Assembly (NCBI GenBank): GCA_000720375.1
Contig: JOAA01000021.1
Span: 186,001-250,000 of the forward strand
DNA: 64,000 nucleotides
Direction of reading: 5' to 3'
From: Rhodococcus rhodnii
GTDB taxonomy: Bacteria; Actinomycetota; Actinomycetes; Mycobacteriales; Pseudonocardiaceae
In this document: in pieces, positions 37,160 to 45,936 of the stretch
Layout of the letters: each line of letters opens with the position of its first letter
How positions within the stretch are numbered: position 1 is the first letter of the stretch
The notes under the pieces: model-generated
Told to the model about the DNA's origin: nothing
Seen by the model: only the letters and a program-made list of their open reading frames with translations
The model's database searches: none
Translations under genes and position numbers: made by a program

Positions 37160-38488
37160 ATGAAGCAGATTCACCTCGCCGCCCATTTCCCCGGCGTGAA
37201 CAACACGACCGTGTGGAGCGATCCGCAGGCGGGCAGCCACATCGAGTTCAGCTCGTTCGTGCACCTCGCGCAGACCGCCGAACGCGCGAAGTTCGATTTC
37301 TTCTTCCTGGCCGAGGGATTGCGGCTGCGTGAACAGAACGGCCTGATCTACGACCTCGACGTGGTCGGCAGGCCGGACACGTTCACCGTGCTGGCCGCTT
37401 TGGCCGCGGTGACCGACCATCTTGGACTGACCGGCACGATCAACTCCACTTTCAACGAGCCTTATGAGGTGGCCCGGCAGTTCGCCTCGCTGGATCATCT
37501 TTCGAGTGGCCGGGCCGGGTGGAATGTGGTGACGTCGTGGGACGCGTTCACCGGCGAGAATTTCCGGCGTGGCGGCTTCCTGCCGCAGGATCAGCGGTAT
37601 TCCCGCGCCGAGACTTTCCTGCGTACCGCATGGGAACTGTTCGACTCGTGGCGTGGCGACGAAATCATCGCGGACAAACAGTCCGGCGTGTTCCTTCGGG
37701 ACGCCGACGCGGGCACGTTCCGGCACCGCTCCGAGCATTTCGACATCTCCGGCCGGTTCACCGTGCCGCGCAGTCCGCAGGGCAGGCCCGTGATCCTGCA
37801 AGCCGGAGATTCCAACGAGGGCAGGGAATTCGCCGCGGCGACGGCCGACGCGATCTTCTCCCGGCACGGCACGAAGGAAGCAGGGCAGGCGTTCTACGCG
37901 GACGTGAAAGGCCGGTTGGCCAAGTACGGCCGGACACACGAACAGCTGAAGGTCCTGCCCGCCGCGACTTTCGTGCTCGGCGACACCGACGCGGATGCCC
38001 GTGAGCGCGCGGCGGTGGTTCGCCGTCAACAGGTCAGCGGCCAGACCGCGATCAAGTTGCTCGAGCAGCTGTGGAACCGTGACCTCAGCTCGTACGACCC
38101 CGACGGGCCGTTGCCCGATGTGGACCCGTTGGTCGGCGAGAACACTGTTGCCAAAGGCCGGGCGAGCGTCCGGATGCACAAGGATCCTTTGGCGACAGCG
38201 AAGGAATGGCGTCAGCTCGCCGAGGCGAAGAACCTGTCGATCCGGGACTTGATGATCGAGGTCTCGGCCTGTCAGACCTTCATCGGCTCGGCGGCGACGA
38301 TCGCTGAGACGATCAACGACCTCGTGCAGTCAGACGCGGCCGACGGGTTCATCCTGGTACCGCACGTAGCCCCGGGCGGTCTGGACGAATTCGCGGATAC
38401 GGTCGTTCCGCTCCTGCAGGACCGGGGCGTGTTCCGCTCCGACTACACCGGCCCGACACTGCGTGATCACCTCGGTTTGACCACGTAG
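37160..38488 (+). CDS. Luciferase-like FMN monooxygenase, NtaA/SnaA/DszA family
   Basis: A full-length 442-residue LLM monooxygenase starting at the ATG at 37160 behind AAGGAG. Family signatures are AAHFPGVNNTTVW, DFFFLAEGLRLRE, TFNEPYEVARQFASLDHLSSGRAGWNVVTS, and GRPVILQAGDSNEGREFAA. Such enzymes need FMNH2 from a reductase and oxidise sulfur, nitrogen or aromatic compounds (nitrilotriacetate, dibenzothiophene sulfone, pristinamycin IIB). Coupled to the shortened LLM gene before it, which may be a partner or a relic. It overlaps the convergent DUF4184 gene by 22 bases. Confidence 0.9.
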   Translation: MKQIHLAAHFPGVNNTTVWSDPQAGSHIEFSSFVHLAQTAERAKFDFFFLAEGLRLREQNGLIYDLDVVGRPDTFTVLAALAAVTDHLGLTGTINSTFNEPYEVARQFASLDHLSSGRAGWNVVTSWDAFTGENFRRGGFLPQDQRYSRAETFLRTAWELFDSWRGDEIIADKQSGVFLRDADAGTFRHRSEHFDISGRFTVPRSPQGRPVILQAGDSNEGREFAAATADAIFSRHGTKEAGQAFYADVKGRLAKYGRTHEQLKVLPAATFVLGDTDADARERAAVVRRQQVSGQTAIKLLEQLWNRDLSSYDPDGPLPDVDPLVGENTVAKGRASVRMHKDPLATAKEWRQLAEAKNLSIRDLMIEVSACQTFIGSAATIAETINDLVQSDAADGFILVPHVAPGGLDEFADTVVPLLQDRGVFRSDYTGPTLRDHLGLTT

Positions 38489-39171
38489 AACGTCACGACA
38501 TAGAGCGCGAACGCCACGGCCGCGCCCTGGATGCTCCCAAGCAACAACTGACGAACCCAGTCGTAGGTGCTGACCTGGCTCACCGGGTCGGTCAACGCGA
38601 TCAAGGCACCGACGACCGTGGCCACGCCGATCGCCGCGAGAATCCAGGGTGTACGCCGAGGCGCGCGCCAATGCGCCTGGGTCGCTGGCGTCCGGCGATA
38701 CCAGTTCAGCAGTGCGACTCCCAGGACGGCCAGCCCGACTATCGCGGAGACGTACCCGAAGACGTTGTACAGCCGGTGTGGCCCGATCACCGAAATCCGC
38801 ATCAACGACCAGTTCTGGACCACGAACCCATGCGTGTGCGTGAAGGCGTCCCACACCACGTGCGTGGCCGCGCCCATCACTAATGAGGCCAAGACGATCG
38901 GCCACGCCGGCACTTTCATCGCCGTTGCCCTGGCACGGATGCCGTCACCGCACAACGCCAAGAACGGCCGCTGGACAGCCCAAGCCACGAGCACCATCAG
39001 CGCACCCACGATCACATCGACCGTGACCACGCTGACGAGCGAATGCGTGTCGATCGGCATTGGCAGGTAGTACGCGACATCAGGTGCCATAGCCCCCGCG
39101 GCGAGCGCGGGGAACCACAGGTGGCGTCTCAGCGGAAGGACAGCTGCCGGATGCGCGAGCGTGAAAGGCAT
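38467..39171 (-). CDS. DUF4184-family membrane protein
   Basis: A 234-residue integral membrane protein. The opening MPFTLAHPAAVLPLRR and GAMAPDVAYYL, then GAATHVVWDAFTHTHG with several conserved His/Asp, are hallmarks of DUF4184 (related to PA-phosphatase/MdcG-like metal-dependent membrane hydrolases). About six hydrophobic helices. The function is unknown. It starts 4 bases after the metallophosphoesterase stop on the same strand, so the two are probably an operon. Confidence 0.85.
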   Translation of the reverse strand: MPFTLAHPAAVLPLRRHLWFPALAAGAMAPDVAYYLPMPIDTHSLVSVVTVDVIVGALMVLVAWAVQRPFLALCGDGIRARATAMKVPAWPIVLASLVMGAATHVVWDAFTHTHGFVVQNWSLMRISVIGPHRLYNVFGYVSAIVGLAVLGVALLNWYRRTPATQAHWRAPRRTPWILAAIGVATVVGALIALTDPVSQVSTYDWVRQLLLGSIQGAAVAFALYVVTFYVVKPR

Positions 39172-39175
39172 GGTC

Positions 39176-40327
39176 CTATGTAGTCAGTTGGATGATCGAG
39201 ATCTCCGGCGGCGCGCCGACACGCACTGGCGGGCCCCAGAATCCGGCGCCGCGGGTGACGTACACCCAGGTGTCGTCGATCTTCTCGAGTCCCGCGATGA
39301 CGGGCTGCTGCAGCGGGACTGCCAGATGGAACGGGAACATCTGGCCGCCGTGCGTGTGCCCGGACAACTGGAGGTCCACGCCGTGCTTTGACGCTGTCTC
39401 AACCTGAACCGGCTGATGTGCCAGTAGCACAACGGGGTTGGCAGTGTTCCGGCCGGACAGTGCGCGGGCGATGTCGGGGCCGTCGTCGAATTGGCTGCCC
39501 GCGACGTCGTTGACGCCGGCGAGGTCGAAGGTCGCGCCGCCGCGTTCGATCGCGACTCGTTCGTTGCGCAGCGGGTTCACGCCGAGGCGCTCCAATTCGG
39601 CCAGCCACGGCTCGAATCCGGAGTAGTACTCATGGTTACCCGTGACGAAGAAGCTGCCGTGCTCAGCGACCAGGTCACGCAGTGGGGCCGCGTCGTCACC
39701 CAGTTTGTCCACGCTTCCATCGACCAGGTCGCCGACGATCGCGACCAGGTCGGGCTGCTGTTCGTTGATCATCCGGACGATTCGTTCGGTGTGCCCGCGG
39801 CCGGCCAGCGGTCCAAGGTGGATGTCGCTGACCACCGCGATCCGGAATCCGCTGAGTGACGGGTCGAGCCGCCTGATCGGTACGGGAACCGACGTCAACT
39901 CGGGCGGCCCGAGTGCCTTGCTCGCGCCGTAGCCGACGATGCTGCCAGCGGTGAGCCCACTGGCGATCGCGAAGGACCTGGCGATGAATACGCGCCTGCT
40001 CGGCAGCGGCACCGCTTCAGGCTCGTCAGCACCGACCAACACGGGTGTTTTGACCCTGCGGTTGACCAGGAGTCTGGGGATTTCCAGGACACCGAGCACA
40101 AGCGTCAGGTAGAACATCAGCGCGAGCCACATGAAGCCTGGCCACGCCAGGACTTCGACGTCCCGCTGAAGCACAAGGGCCACCAGCATCAGGACGAACG
40201 CTGCGGGCAGCGCCACGTTCCCGAACAGCCTGCCGCGGCTGCCCTTGAGCGTCGTGTCTCGCACGAGTCTGCGCCAGAGGTAATAGTGGGCAAGCGCGGC
40301 AGGCACACCGAGCAACAAAAAGAACAC
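39176..40327 (-). CDS. Membrane-anchored metallophosphoesterase
   Basis: 383 residues. About four hydrophobic segments lie in the first 135 residues (the last follows PSRRVFIARSFAIASGLTAG). A calcineurin-like domain occupies about 155-383: SDIHLGPL, VGDLVDGSV, TGNHEYYSG, LLAHQP and LSGHTHGGQMFP give all five metal-site motifs. It resembles the YkuE/YaeI group that hydrolyses phosphodiesters such as UDP-sugars or lipid intermediates. The active domain probably faces outward (inference). First gene of the pair with DUF4184. Confidence 0.9.
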   Translation of the reverse strand: MFFLLLGVPAALAHYYLWRRLVRDTTLKGSRGRLFGNVALPAAFVLMLVALVLQRDVEVLAWPGFMWLALMFYLTLVLGVLEIPRLLVNRRVKTPVLVGADEPEAVPLPSRRVFIARSFAIASGLTAGSIVGYGASKALGPPELTSVPVPIRRLDPSLSGFRIAVVSDIHLGPLAGRGHTERIVRMINEQQPDLVAIVGDLVDGSVDKLGDDAAPLRDLVAEHGSFFVTGNHEYYSGFEPWLAELERLGVNPLRNERVAIERGGATFDLAGVNDVAGSQFDDGPDIARALSGRNTANPVVLLAHQPVQVETASKHGVDLQLSGHTHGGQMFPFHLAVPLQQPVIAGLEKIDDTWVYVTRGAGFWGPPVRVGAPPEISIIQLTT

Positions 40328-40418
40328 AGTGACCTTCCGGGCAAAGATGACCTTCCGGGCTCCAAGTTACCGTGTGTCCGGCTTAGCCTGTCCGTCGAAC
40401 AGGAGACCAGGAGGACCG

Positions 40419-41066
40419 ATGGAGCTGGCAGCACGGTTTCGCGAGGTGGACACCACCGCGATCTGCGACGCGGACAAGACGACCAGGGTGATGCAGAGCG
40501 CGATCAAGCTGCGATCCGCGCGGCCCCGCATCTTCGGCCCGGCGTTCACCGTGCGGTGCCATGACGACTTCCTCGGCGTCCTGCAGGCCATTGAAACCGC
40601 AGCACCAGGCGATGTGATCGTGGTCGACGGCGGCGCACGCGAGCTCGCACTGGCCGGTGAGATGTTCGCCCGTGGCGCACTGGCCCGTCGCCTCGGCGGG
40701 ATAGTCGTCGACGCCGGTTACCGGGATATCGGTTTCGTGTCGACCTGCCAGCTGCCGATCTACAGCCGGTTCGTCACCCCGATGGCCGGTACCACGGTGC
40801 AGCTTGGTGAATTGCAGGTTCCTGTGACGTGTGGTGGCGTGCTCGTGAACCCGGGCGACATGGTCCTCGCCGACGAGGAAGGCGTGATCGTCGTGGAACC
40901 CGCCAGGGTCTCGGACCTGCTCGACGCCGCAGTGGCCGTGAAGCAAGCCGAGTGCAAGCTGGCCGAGCAACTGGCCGGGGGCGAAACGCTGAGTGACGGC
41001 ACCAACCTCGCCGTGCACGTCGAAGCGCTCAAGCGCGGTGAGCCGAGCAAGCTGTCATTTACGTGA
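40419..41066 (+). CDS. RraA-family/4-hydroxy-4-methyl-2-oxoglutarate aldolase-like protein
   Basis: A 215-residue RraA fold from the ATG at 40419, behind an excellent AGGAGG. DVIVVDGGARELALAGEMFARGALARRLGGIVVDAGYRDIG has the G-G-x6-G and R-D metal/substrate motif of HMG/CHA aldolases. It may act on a 4-hydroxy-2-oxoacid or be an RNase E inhibitor-like protein; the first fits the aromatic-catabolism setting better. It overlaps the convergent secreted protein by 12 bases. Confidence 0.82.
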   Translation: MELAARFREVDTTAICDADKTTRVMQSAIKLRSARPRIFGPAFTVRCHDDFLGVLQAIETAAPGDVIVVDGGARELALAGEMFARGALARRLGGIVVDAGYRDIGFVSTCQLPIYSRFVTPMAGTTVQLGELQVPVTCGGVLVNPGDMVLADEEGVIVVEPARVSDLLDAAVAVKQAECKLAEQLAGGETLSDGTNLAVHVEALKRGEPSKLSFT

Positions 41067-42140
41067 ATCCCACGGGACAAGCGCGGCCTCGACGTGACCG
41101 CTGCCGGGGTTGAAGTACGAGACCATCATGTGATCGGGCGTCGACAACTCGGGATGCCCGGTCAGCGCGCGGCACAAGTCGTGGCCGCTGCCGCCCGAGC
41201 ACGCGACCTTGCCGGTCGACCGCTGGATCCACGGGCCCGCCGGGGTTGCCGCGCGCCACACCTCGAACCCGCCGCCGAGATCCTTCTGCACGATGGCGTG
41301 CAAACCCGCGGACCCGAACCGGTGCACCGACACCCCTGCCGCGGCGGAGGGGATGATGTTGGTCGCTTGTGCGTAGCTGTAGACGAAGGCGCCCTGCGAG
41401 TACCACTGGTAGTTGCCAGGCGTGCGCCAGGAATCAGTTCTGGCGACGTTCGTGCTGCCGTTGACACAGACTCCGCTGAACCAGTTCGTGCATTCGAAGC
41501 CGTACAGGTACAGGAAACCGCCGGTGTAGATCGGCGACCCGAGGATCTTCGCGGCCGGGAGTTGCAGGCCTGGCGTGGAGAACACCGTCGTTCGTGCGGT
41601 CACGGCGTTGGTGGCGGGGTTGTACTCCGCGATACCGAATCCCTGGATGAAAAAGGGCTTCTCGGTCTGCGTGACGCAGAGGTCGGCGTACGTGATCAGC
41701 AGGTTGTCCGGGGTGATGGTGGCGATCCCGGTGATCCACGATGCCGGGTACTGCCCCACATTCGGCGTGCACGGCTGTCCACTCGGATTGAGCAAGCCCG
41801 CCGGCGCGGGCAGGAATTGCGACGGGCCGCCGTAATGCGGTGGCTTCGGCGGAGGTCCTGGCGGCGTCGACAGTTCGTTCAGCTGAGTCGGCACCAAACC
41901 GGCGCTGTACGGCCCGACAGCGGCGGTGGATCCGGGAATGAAGTGGCTGCCGTTGAAATCGTTCCACGCTGTGTCGCAGAACAACCAAAGCGCCTGTCCG
42001 TTGTCCAGCGGCTCAGAAAACCCGCAGTCCCGGTTGAGGCTGACGCCCCAGTAGTTCTCGAAGTTCGACGTGACCTTGACCGGAAGAACGGTGATCACGC
42101 TGCTGAACACCATGAGAACAGCGCTCAGCAACCATGACAT
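41055..42140 (-). CDS. Secreted protein of unknown function
   Basis: Not recognised. 361 residues from the ATG at 42140, preceded by AGGGGTGG (alternative ATG at 42158). The N-terminus MSWLLSAVLMVFSSVITVLPVKVTS is a signal peptide. The mature part has repeated beta-rich segments (GFGIAEYNPATNAVTA; LGSPIYTGGFLYLYGFECTN; VYSYAQATNIIP; WRAATPAGPWIQRSTG) reminiscent of a beta-propeller such as DUF4185/sialidase-like folds, and six or more Cys that may form disulfides. A Pro-rich stretch (PPGPPPKPP) lies near residue 95. Confidence 0.65.
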   Translation of the reverse strand: MSWLLSAVLMVFSSVITVLPVKVTSNFENYWGVSLNRDCGFSEPLDNGQALWLFCDTAWNDFNGSHFIPGSTAAVGPYSAGLVPTQLNELSTPPGPPPKPPHYGGPSQFLPAPAGLLNPSGQPCTPNVGQYPASWITGIATITPDNLLITYADLCVTQTEKPFFIQGFGIAEYNPATNAVTARTTVFSTPGLQLPAAKILGSPIYTGGFLYLYGFECTNWFSGVCVNGSTNVARTDSWRTPGNYQWYSQGAFVYSYAQATNIIPSAAAGVSVHRFGSAGLHAIVQKDLGGGFEVWRAATPAGPWIQRSTGKVACSGGSGHDLCRALTGHPELSTPDHMMVSYFNPGSGHVEAALVPWDSRK

Positions 42141-42242
42141 GACCACCCCTAGGTCCATAGTGGATGTATCTCACGCTAGTGATCACGCGGAGTCCGTCAA
42201 GACCCATTTGCCCGAAATTCGGTGGCCCGACGGTGTTCCCCG

Positions 42243-42971
42243 ATGCCAGAGTACGGCGTGAACCATTTCGGTGAGGATGTGGCAAAGGATTACGACCAAG
42301 GCGTCAAGGACATGCCCGTCGCTCCAGTGGTCGAGTTTCTCCGGGACCTCGCAGGTGACGGGCCCGCACTCGAACTGGGTATCGGCACCGGCCGGATCGC
42401 CGTACCGCTGAGCCAAGCCGGTGTTCCGGTGCACGGGATCGACCTGTCGCCGGAAATGCTCGCGCGGCTGCACGCAAAACCCGGCGCCGCGCAGATCGGT
42501 GTGACCGTCGGCGATTTCGCGACCGCCAAGGCACCCGGCCGGTTCCGGCTGGCGTACCTTGTCTTCAACACGATCATGAATCTGACCACACAGGACGCGC
42601 AGGTCGCGTGTTTCGCCAACGTCGCGGAACACTTGGTGCCCGGCGGATTCTTCGTGATCGAGGTGGGAGTGCCCGATCTGCAACGACTTCCGCCAGGCGA
42701 AACCGCGCGCCCGTTCAACATCAGCCCAACGCATTTGGGCTTCGACGAATACGACATCGCCAATCAAGGATTGATCTCCCACCACTACCGAGTGGCCGAC
42801 GGCGCCGTGCAGTCCCGGTTCTCGATGCCGTTCCGCTACGTCTGGCCGGCCGAACTGGACCTGATGGCCCGGATGGCCGGAATGACGTTGCACGAACGCT
42901 TCGAGGACTGGGACCGCAGCCCATTCACCAGCGACAGCCGCCAGCACATCTCGGTGTGGCGCAAGAAGTAG
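42243..42971 (+). CDS. Class I SAM-dependent methyltransferase
   Basis: A 242-residue Rossmann methyltransferase from the ATG at 42243. Motif I is LELGIGTGRIAVPLSQAG (near residues 40-57), motif II GIDLSPEMLARL, then FNTIMNLTTQDAQVACFANVAEHLVPGGFFVIE. The acceptor is unknown. Convergent with the glutamine-methyltransferase-like gene; the 11-base gap holds no evident terminator. Confidence 0.87.
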   Translation: MPEYGVNHFGEDVAKDYDQGVKDMPVAPVVEFLRDLAGDGPALELGIGTGRIAVPLSQAGVPVHGIDLSPEMLARLHAKPGAAQIGVTVGDFATAKAPGRFRLAYLVFNTIMNLTTQDAQVACFANVAEHLVPGGFFVIEVGVPDLQRLPPGETARPFNISPTHLGFDEYDIANQGLISHHYRVADGAVQSRFSMPFRYVWPAELDLMARMAGMTLHERFEDWDRSPFTSDSRQHISVWRKK

Positions 42972-42982
42972 CCGGGACTTTC

Positions 42983-43780
42983 CTACAACCCCGCCTTGCC
43001 TCCGATGACCACGGTCGCGCCCAGCTCCTCTGACCTCTCGATCCTGGGCCGCAGACCGTGCTCAGCGAAAGCCGCGGCCGTGTGCGGAGCCTGGTGGTCG
43101 CTGGTCTCGATCAGCAGATGGCCGCCGGCCGCCAACCACTGCCAAGCCTCCGCGGTCACCCGGCGCTGGACATCAAGTCCGTCCGCTCCGCCGTCAAGAG
43201 CGACCAAAGGCTCATGGTCCCGAGCCTCCGGCGGCATCAACGCGATCGCTTCTGTCGGAACGTAAGGCGCGTTGGCGACCAGAACGTCCACGCGCCCACG
43301 TAATCCCGAAGGCAACGGCGAATACAGATCGCCAAGGTACACATTGGACACGTTGCGCCGAGCGCATCGCACGGCGGCGGGATCGATGTCGACAGCATGC
43401 AGCTCAACATCAGCCGCAGCAACCAGCGCGGCACCGACCGCGCCTGACCCACAGCACAAGTCCACGACCACACAGCCGGGCGCGATCAGCGCAAGGGCTT
43501 GGGAAACCAGGAACTCGGTGCGCCGCCGGGGTACGAAAACCCCCGGATCGACGGCTATCCGCCTGCCGCAGAACTCGGCCCAGCCGAGGACGTGCTCCAG
43601 CGGGAGGCCCGCGGCCCTTCGGTCGACCATCTCGTCGAGGTCGGCAGGAGTCCGCGCGGCGTTGATCAGCAGGCGTGCCTCGTCTTCGGCGAACACGCAG
43701 CCGACAGCACGCAGTTGGGAAACTATTTCGGAGTAGATGTCCAGCGCCTTTCGATGATCCTCAGGCGCTCGCCGGCTCAC
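42983..43780 (-). CDS. Putative protein N5-glutamine methyltransferase (HemK-like)
   Basis: A 265-residue SAM methyltransferase with the PrmC/HemK architecture: a helical N-domain and VVVDLCCGSGAVGAALVA as motif I. The catalytic NPPY motif reads NAPY (LVANAPYVPTEAI), as in an actinobacterial HemK-related subfamily, so it may modify a protein other than release factors. The start GTG at 43780 overlaps the stop of a possible 22-codon upstream frame (GTGA). Confidence 0.82.
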   Translation of the reverse strand: MSRRAPEDHRKALDIYSEIVSQLRAVGCVFAEDEARLLINAARTPADLDEMVDRRAAGLPLEHVLGWAEFCGRRIAVDPGVFVPRRRTEFLVSQALALIAPGCVVVDLCCGSGAVGAALVAAADVELHAVDIDPAAVRCARRNVSNVYLGDLYSPLPSGLRGRVDVLVANAPYVPTEAIALMPPEARDHEPLVALDGGADGLDVQRRVTAEAWQWLAAGGHLLIETSDHQAPHTAAAFAEHGLRPRIERSEELGATVVIGGKAGL

Positions 43781-43845
43781 CGTTCGCGATCGGAACCGTG
43801 GACCTGGATGAGCACCCGGCCTGACGTGGCGTTAATGGGTCTCAC
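43777..43845 (-). CDS. Possible 22-residue upstream (leader) reading frame
   Basis: GAGGAGGTGAGACCC at about 43837-43851 (minus strand) is a strong Shine-Dalgarno with a GTG inside it, giving VRPINATSGRVLIQVHGSDR and two more residues. The stop TGA overlaps the GTG of the methyltransferase, so translation could be coupled. The GTG is too close to the Shine-Dalgarno for standard initiation; the codon at optimal distance is ATT. It may be a real coupled leader or chance. Confidence 0.35.
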   Translation of the reverse strand: MRPINATSGRVLIQVHGSDRER

Positions 43846-43958
43846 CTCCTCGGTCGGTCTGCCTCGAACCACAGTACACGCCCTTGACACCCGCCTGCTT
43901 GTAGAGTGGACTTGACGGTCGTCACCCAAGTGACATACCCGACCCGCAGGAGGGTGCG

Positions 43959-45521
43959 ATGGCGCGCTCCGCCCACGTGGACACGTTCTGCCGGGACAAC
44001 CTCCCGCCACAGGAACACCAGCCGGAGTTCCTGCTCGACCCGGCGACTCCCGAGCGGCTCAACTGCGCCACGGCCTTGCTCAGCCCGGTCAGTCCGGATC
44101 GGCCGTGCTTACGGACCGGCACCGAGACCTGGACGTACGGTGAGCTTGACCGGCGCAGCAACCAGATCGCGCACGTGCTGACCGAGGACTACGGCCTGGT
44201 GCCAGGCAATCGCGTGCTGTTGCGTGGCCCGAACAATCCGTGGCTGGTCGCGGCATGGTTCGGCGTGCTCAAGGCGGGCGGCGTCGTGGTGACGACCATG
44301 CCGTTGTTGCGCAAGATCGAAGTCGACACGATGGTCGAGATCACCAAGCCGAGCCTGATCATCAGCGACGACCGGTTCACCGACGCGCTCACCGACACCG
44401 GCCTGCCGGTGATCACGTACGCGGGCGAACTGCGGAGCGTGGCCGAGTCCAAAAGCGACGTTTACGACGCGGTCGACACCGCCGCCGACGATGTCGCGTT
44501 GCTGGCGGCCACGTCCGGCACGACCGGCAGGCCCAAGGCGACCATGCACTTCCACCGGGACGTGCTCGCGATCGCGGACACGTTCGGCGAGCACATCCTC
44601 AAACCCGAACCCGACGACGTGTTCACCGGCACTCCCCCGATCGGTTTCACCTTCGGGCTTGGCGGCCTGGTGATCTTCCCGCTGCGGGTGGGCGCATCGA
44701 CTCTGCTGCTGGAACGCGCGACGCCGGACGAACTCGCCGACGCCATCGCACGCCATCAGGTCAGCGTGCTGTTCACCGCGCCGACCATGTACAAGGCAAT
44801 TCTGGCCACCGGAAAAGGCGCCACCCTGACCAGCCTGCGCAGGTGTGTGTCCGCGGGCGAACACCTGCCCCAGCCGGTGTGGGAGGAGTTCCACCGCACC
44901 ATCGGTGTCCGGATCATCGACGGGATCGGCGGCACGGAACTGCTGCACATCTTCATCTCCGCCGCGGACGACGACATCCGCCCCGGCTCGACCGGCAGGC
45001 CGGTCCCGGGGTTCGAGGCCGCCATCCTCGATGACGACGGCAACCCGGTCGCCGACGGCACGCCAGGACGTCTCGCCGTGAAAGGCCCGACCGGATGCCG
45101 GTATCTGGCCGATCCCCGGCAGCGGACGTATGTCCACAATGGCTGGAACATCACCGGTGACACGTTCGTCAAGGACGCCGACGGCTACTTCTGGTATCAG
45201 GGCCGGACCGACGACATGATCATCTCGGCCGGGTACAACATCGCCGGTCCGGAGGTAGAGAGCGCGCTGGCCGGGCACCCGGACGTGTCGGAGGTCGCCG
45301 TGATCGGCGCCCCCGACCCGGACCGCGGCATGATCGTGAAGGCGTTCGTCGTCCTGCGGCCCGGTGTCCACAAAGGCCAGTCCGAGGTCACCGAGCTGCA
45401 GGACTACGTCAAACGGACCATCGCGCCCTACAAGTACCCGCGTGCCGTGGAATTCCTCGACGAGTTGCCGAAGACCAGCAGCGGCAAGATACAGCGGTTC
45501 AAGCTGCGCCAGCAGGCCTAG
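43959..45521 (+). CDS. Acyl-CoA ligase, benzoate/2-aminobenzoate-CoA ligase type
   Basis: ANL-superfamily enzyme of 520 residues: adenylates an aromatic acid and forms the CoA thioester. The P-loop motif is LLAATSGTTGRPKATMHFH (near 178-196), then FTGTPPIGFTFGLGGL, IDGIGGTELLHIF, NITGDTFVKDADGYFWYQGRTDDMI and the C-terminal lysine in LPKTSSGKIQR. The context (PobA and a RraA-like aldolase elsewhere in the window) fits aromatic acid breakdown, but no ring-cleavage genes adjoin. GCAGGAGGG precedes the ATG. Confidence 0.9.
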   Translation: MARSAHVDTFCRDNLPPQEHQPEFLLDPATPERLNCATALLSPVSPDRPCLRTGTETWTYGELDRRSNQIAHVLTEDYGLVPGNRVLLRGPNNPWLVAAWFGVLKAGGVVVTTMPLLRKIEVDTMVEITKPSLIISDDRFTDALTDTGLPVITYAGELRSVAESKSDVYDAVDTAADDVALLAATSGTTGRPKATMHFHRDVLAIADTFGEHILKPEPDDVFTGTPPIGFTFGLGGLVIFPLRVGASTLLLERATPDELADAIARHQVSVLFTAPTMYKAILATGKGATLTSLRRCVSAGEHLPQPVWEEFHRTIGVRIIDGIGGTELLHIFISAADDDIRPGSTGRPVPGFEAAILDDDGNPVADGTPGRLAVKGPTGCRYLADPRQRTYVHNGWNITGDTFVKDADGYFWYQGRTDDMIISAGYNIAGPEVESALAGHPDVSEVAVIGAPDPDRGMIVKAFVVLRPGVHKGQSEVTELQDYVKRTIAPYKYPRAVEFLDELPKTSSGKIQRFKLRQQA

Positions 45522-45901
45522 AACCGTTCCACGAGATGCTCGCGGCCCGCGGGCGGATCGTACGACTCCGGCCAGTAGTCGGTGATCCGCGTGATCAACC
45601 CATCGCCGGACAGCTCCAGCCACACGTTGGCATCCTGGTGCTCAGTGCCGACGCGGGAGTCGAGCCATACTGCCGCATTGCGCCCGTCGGCGACGACGCG
45701 ACGTAACTCCAGGTGCCAGTCGCCGGGGTATTCCCGGTTGAACTGCAGGAGCGCCGCCCTGCCATGAATCCGTTCTCGTGTCTGCGGCATCTCGTACACG
45801 ACATCCTCGGCGAGCAACTCGCTGAGCGCCTGCCAGTCACGCCGCTCGGTGCGGTCGACGTAGGCCTGCGCGGTCTGGCGAGTCCTGGAAGTTTCGTCCA
45901 T
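45518..45901 (-). CDS. SnoaL/NTF2-like protein
   Basis: A 127-residue cone-shaped alpha+beta protein (TAQAYVDRTERRDWQALSELLAEDVVYEMPQTRERIHGRAALLQF; ITRITDYWPESYDPP). The NTF2-like fold covers polyketide cyclases, isomerases and many unknowns, and the ligand cannot be inferred. Overlaps the convergent ligase stop by four bases. Confidence 0.82.
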   Translation of the reverse strand: MDETSRTRQTAQAYVDRTERRDWQALSELLAEDVVYEMPQTRERIHGRAALLQFNREYPGDWHLELRRVVADGRNAAVWLDSRVGTEHQDANVWLELSGDGLITRITDYWPESYDPPAGREHLVERF

Positions 45902-45936
45902 GGGCGCAGGCTAGACCCGGGTACCGACAATTTCGG

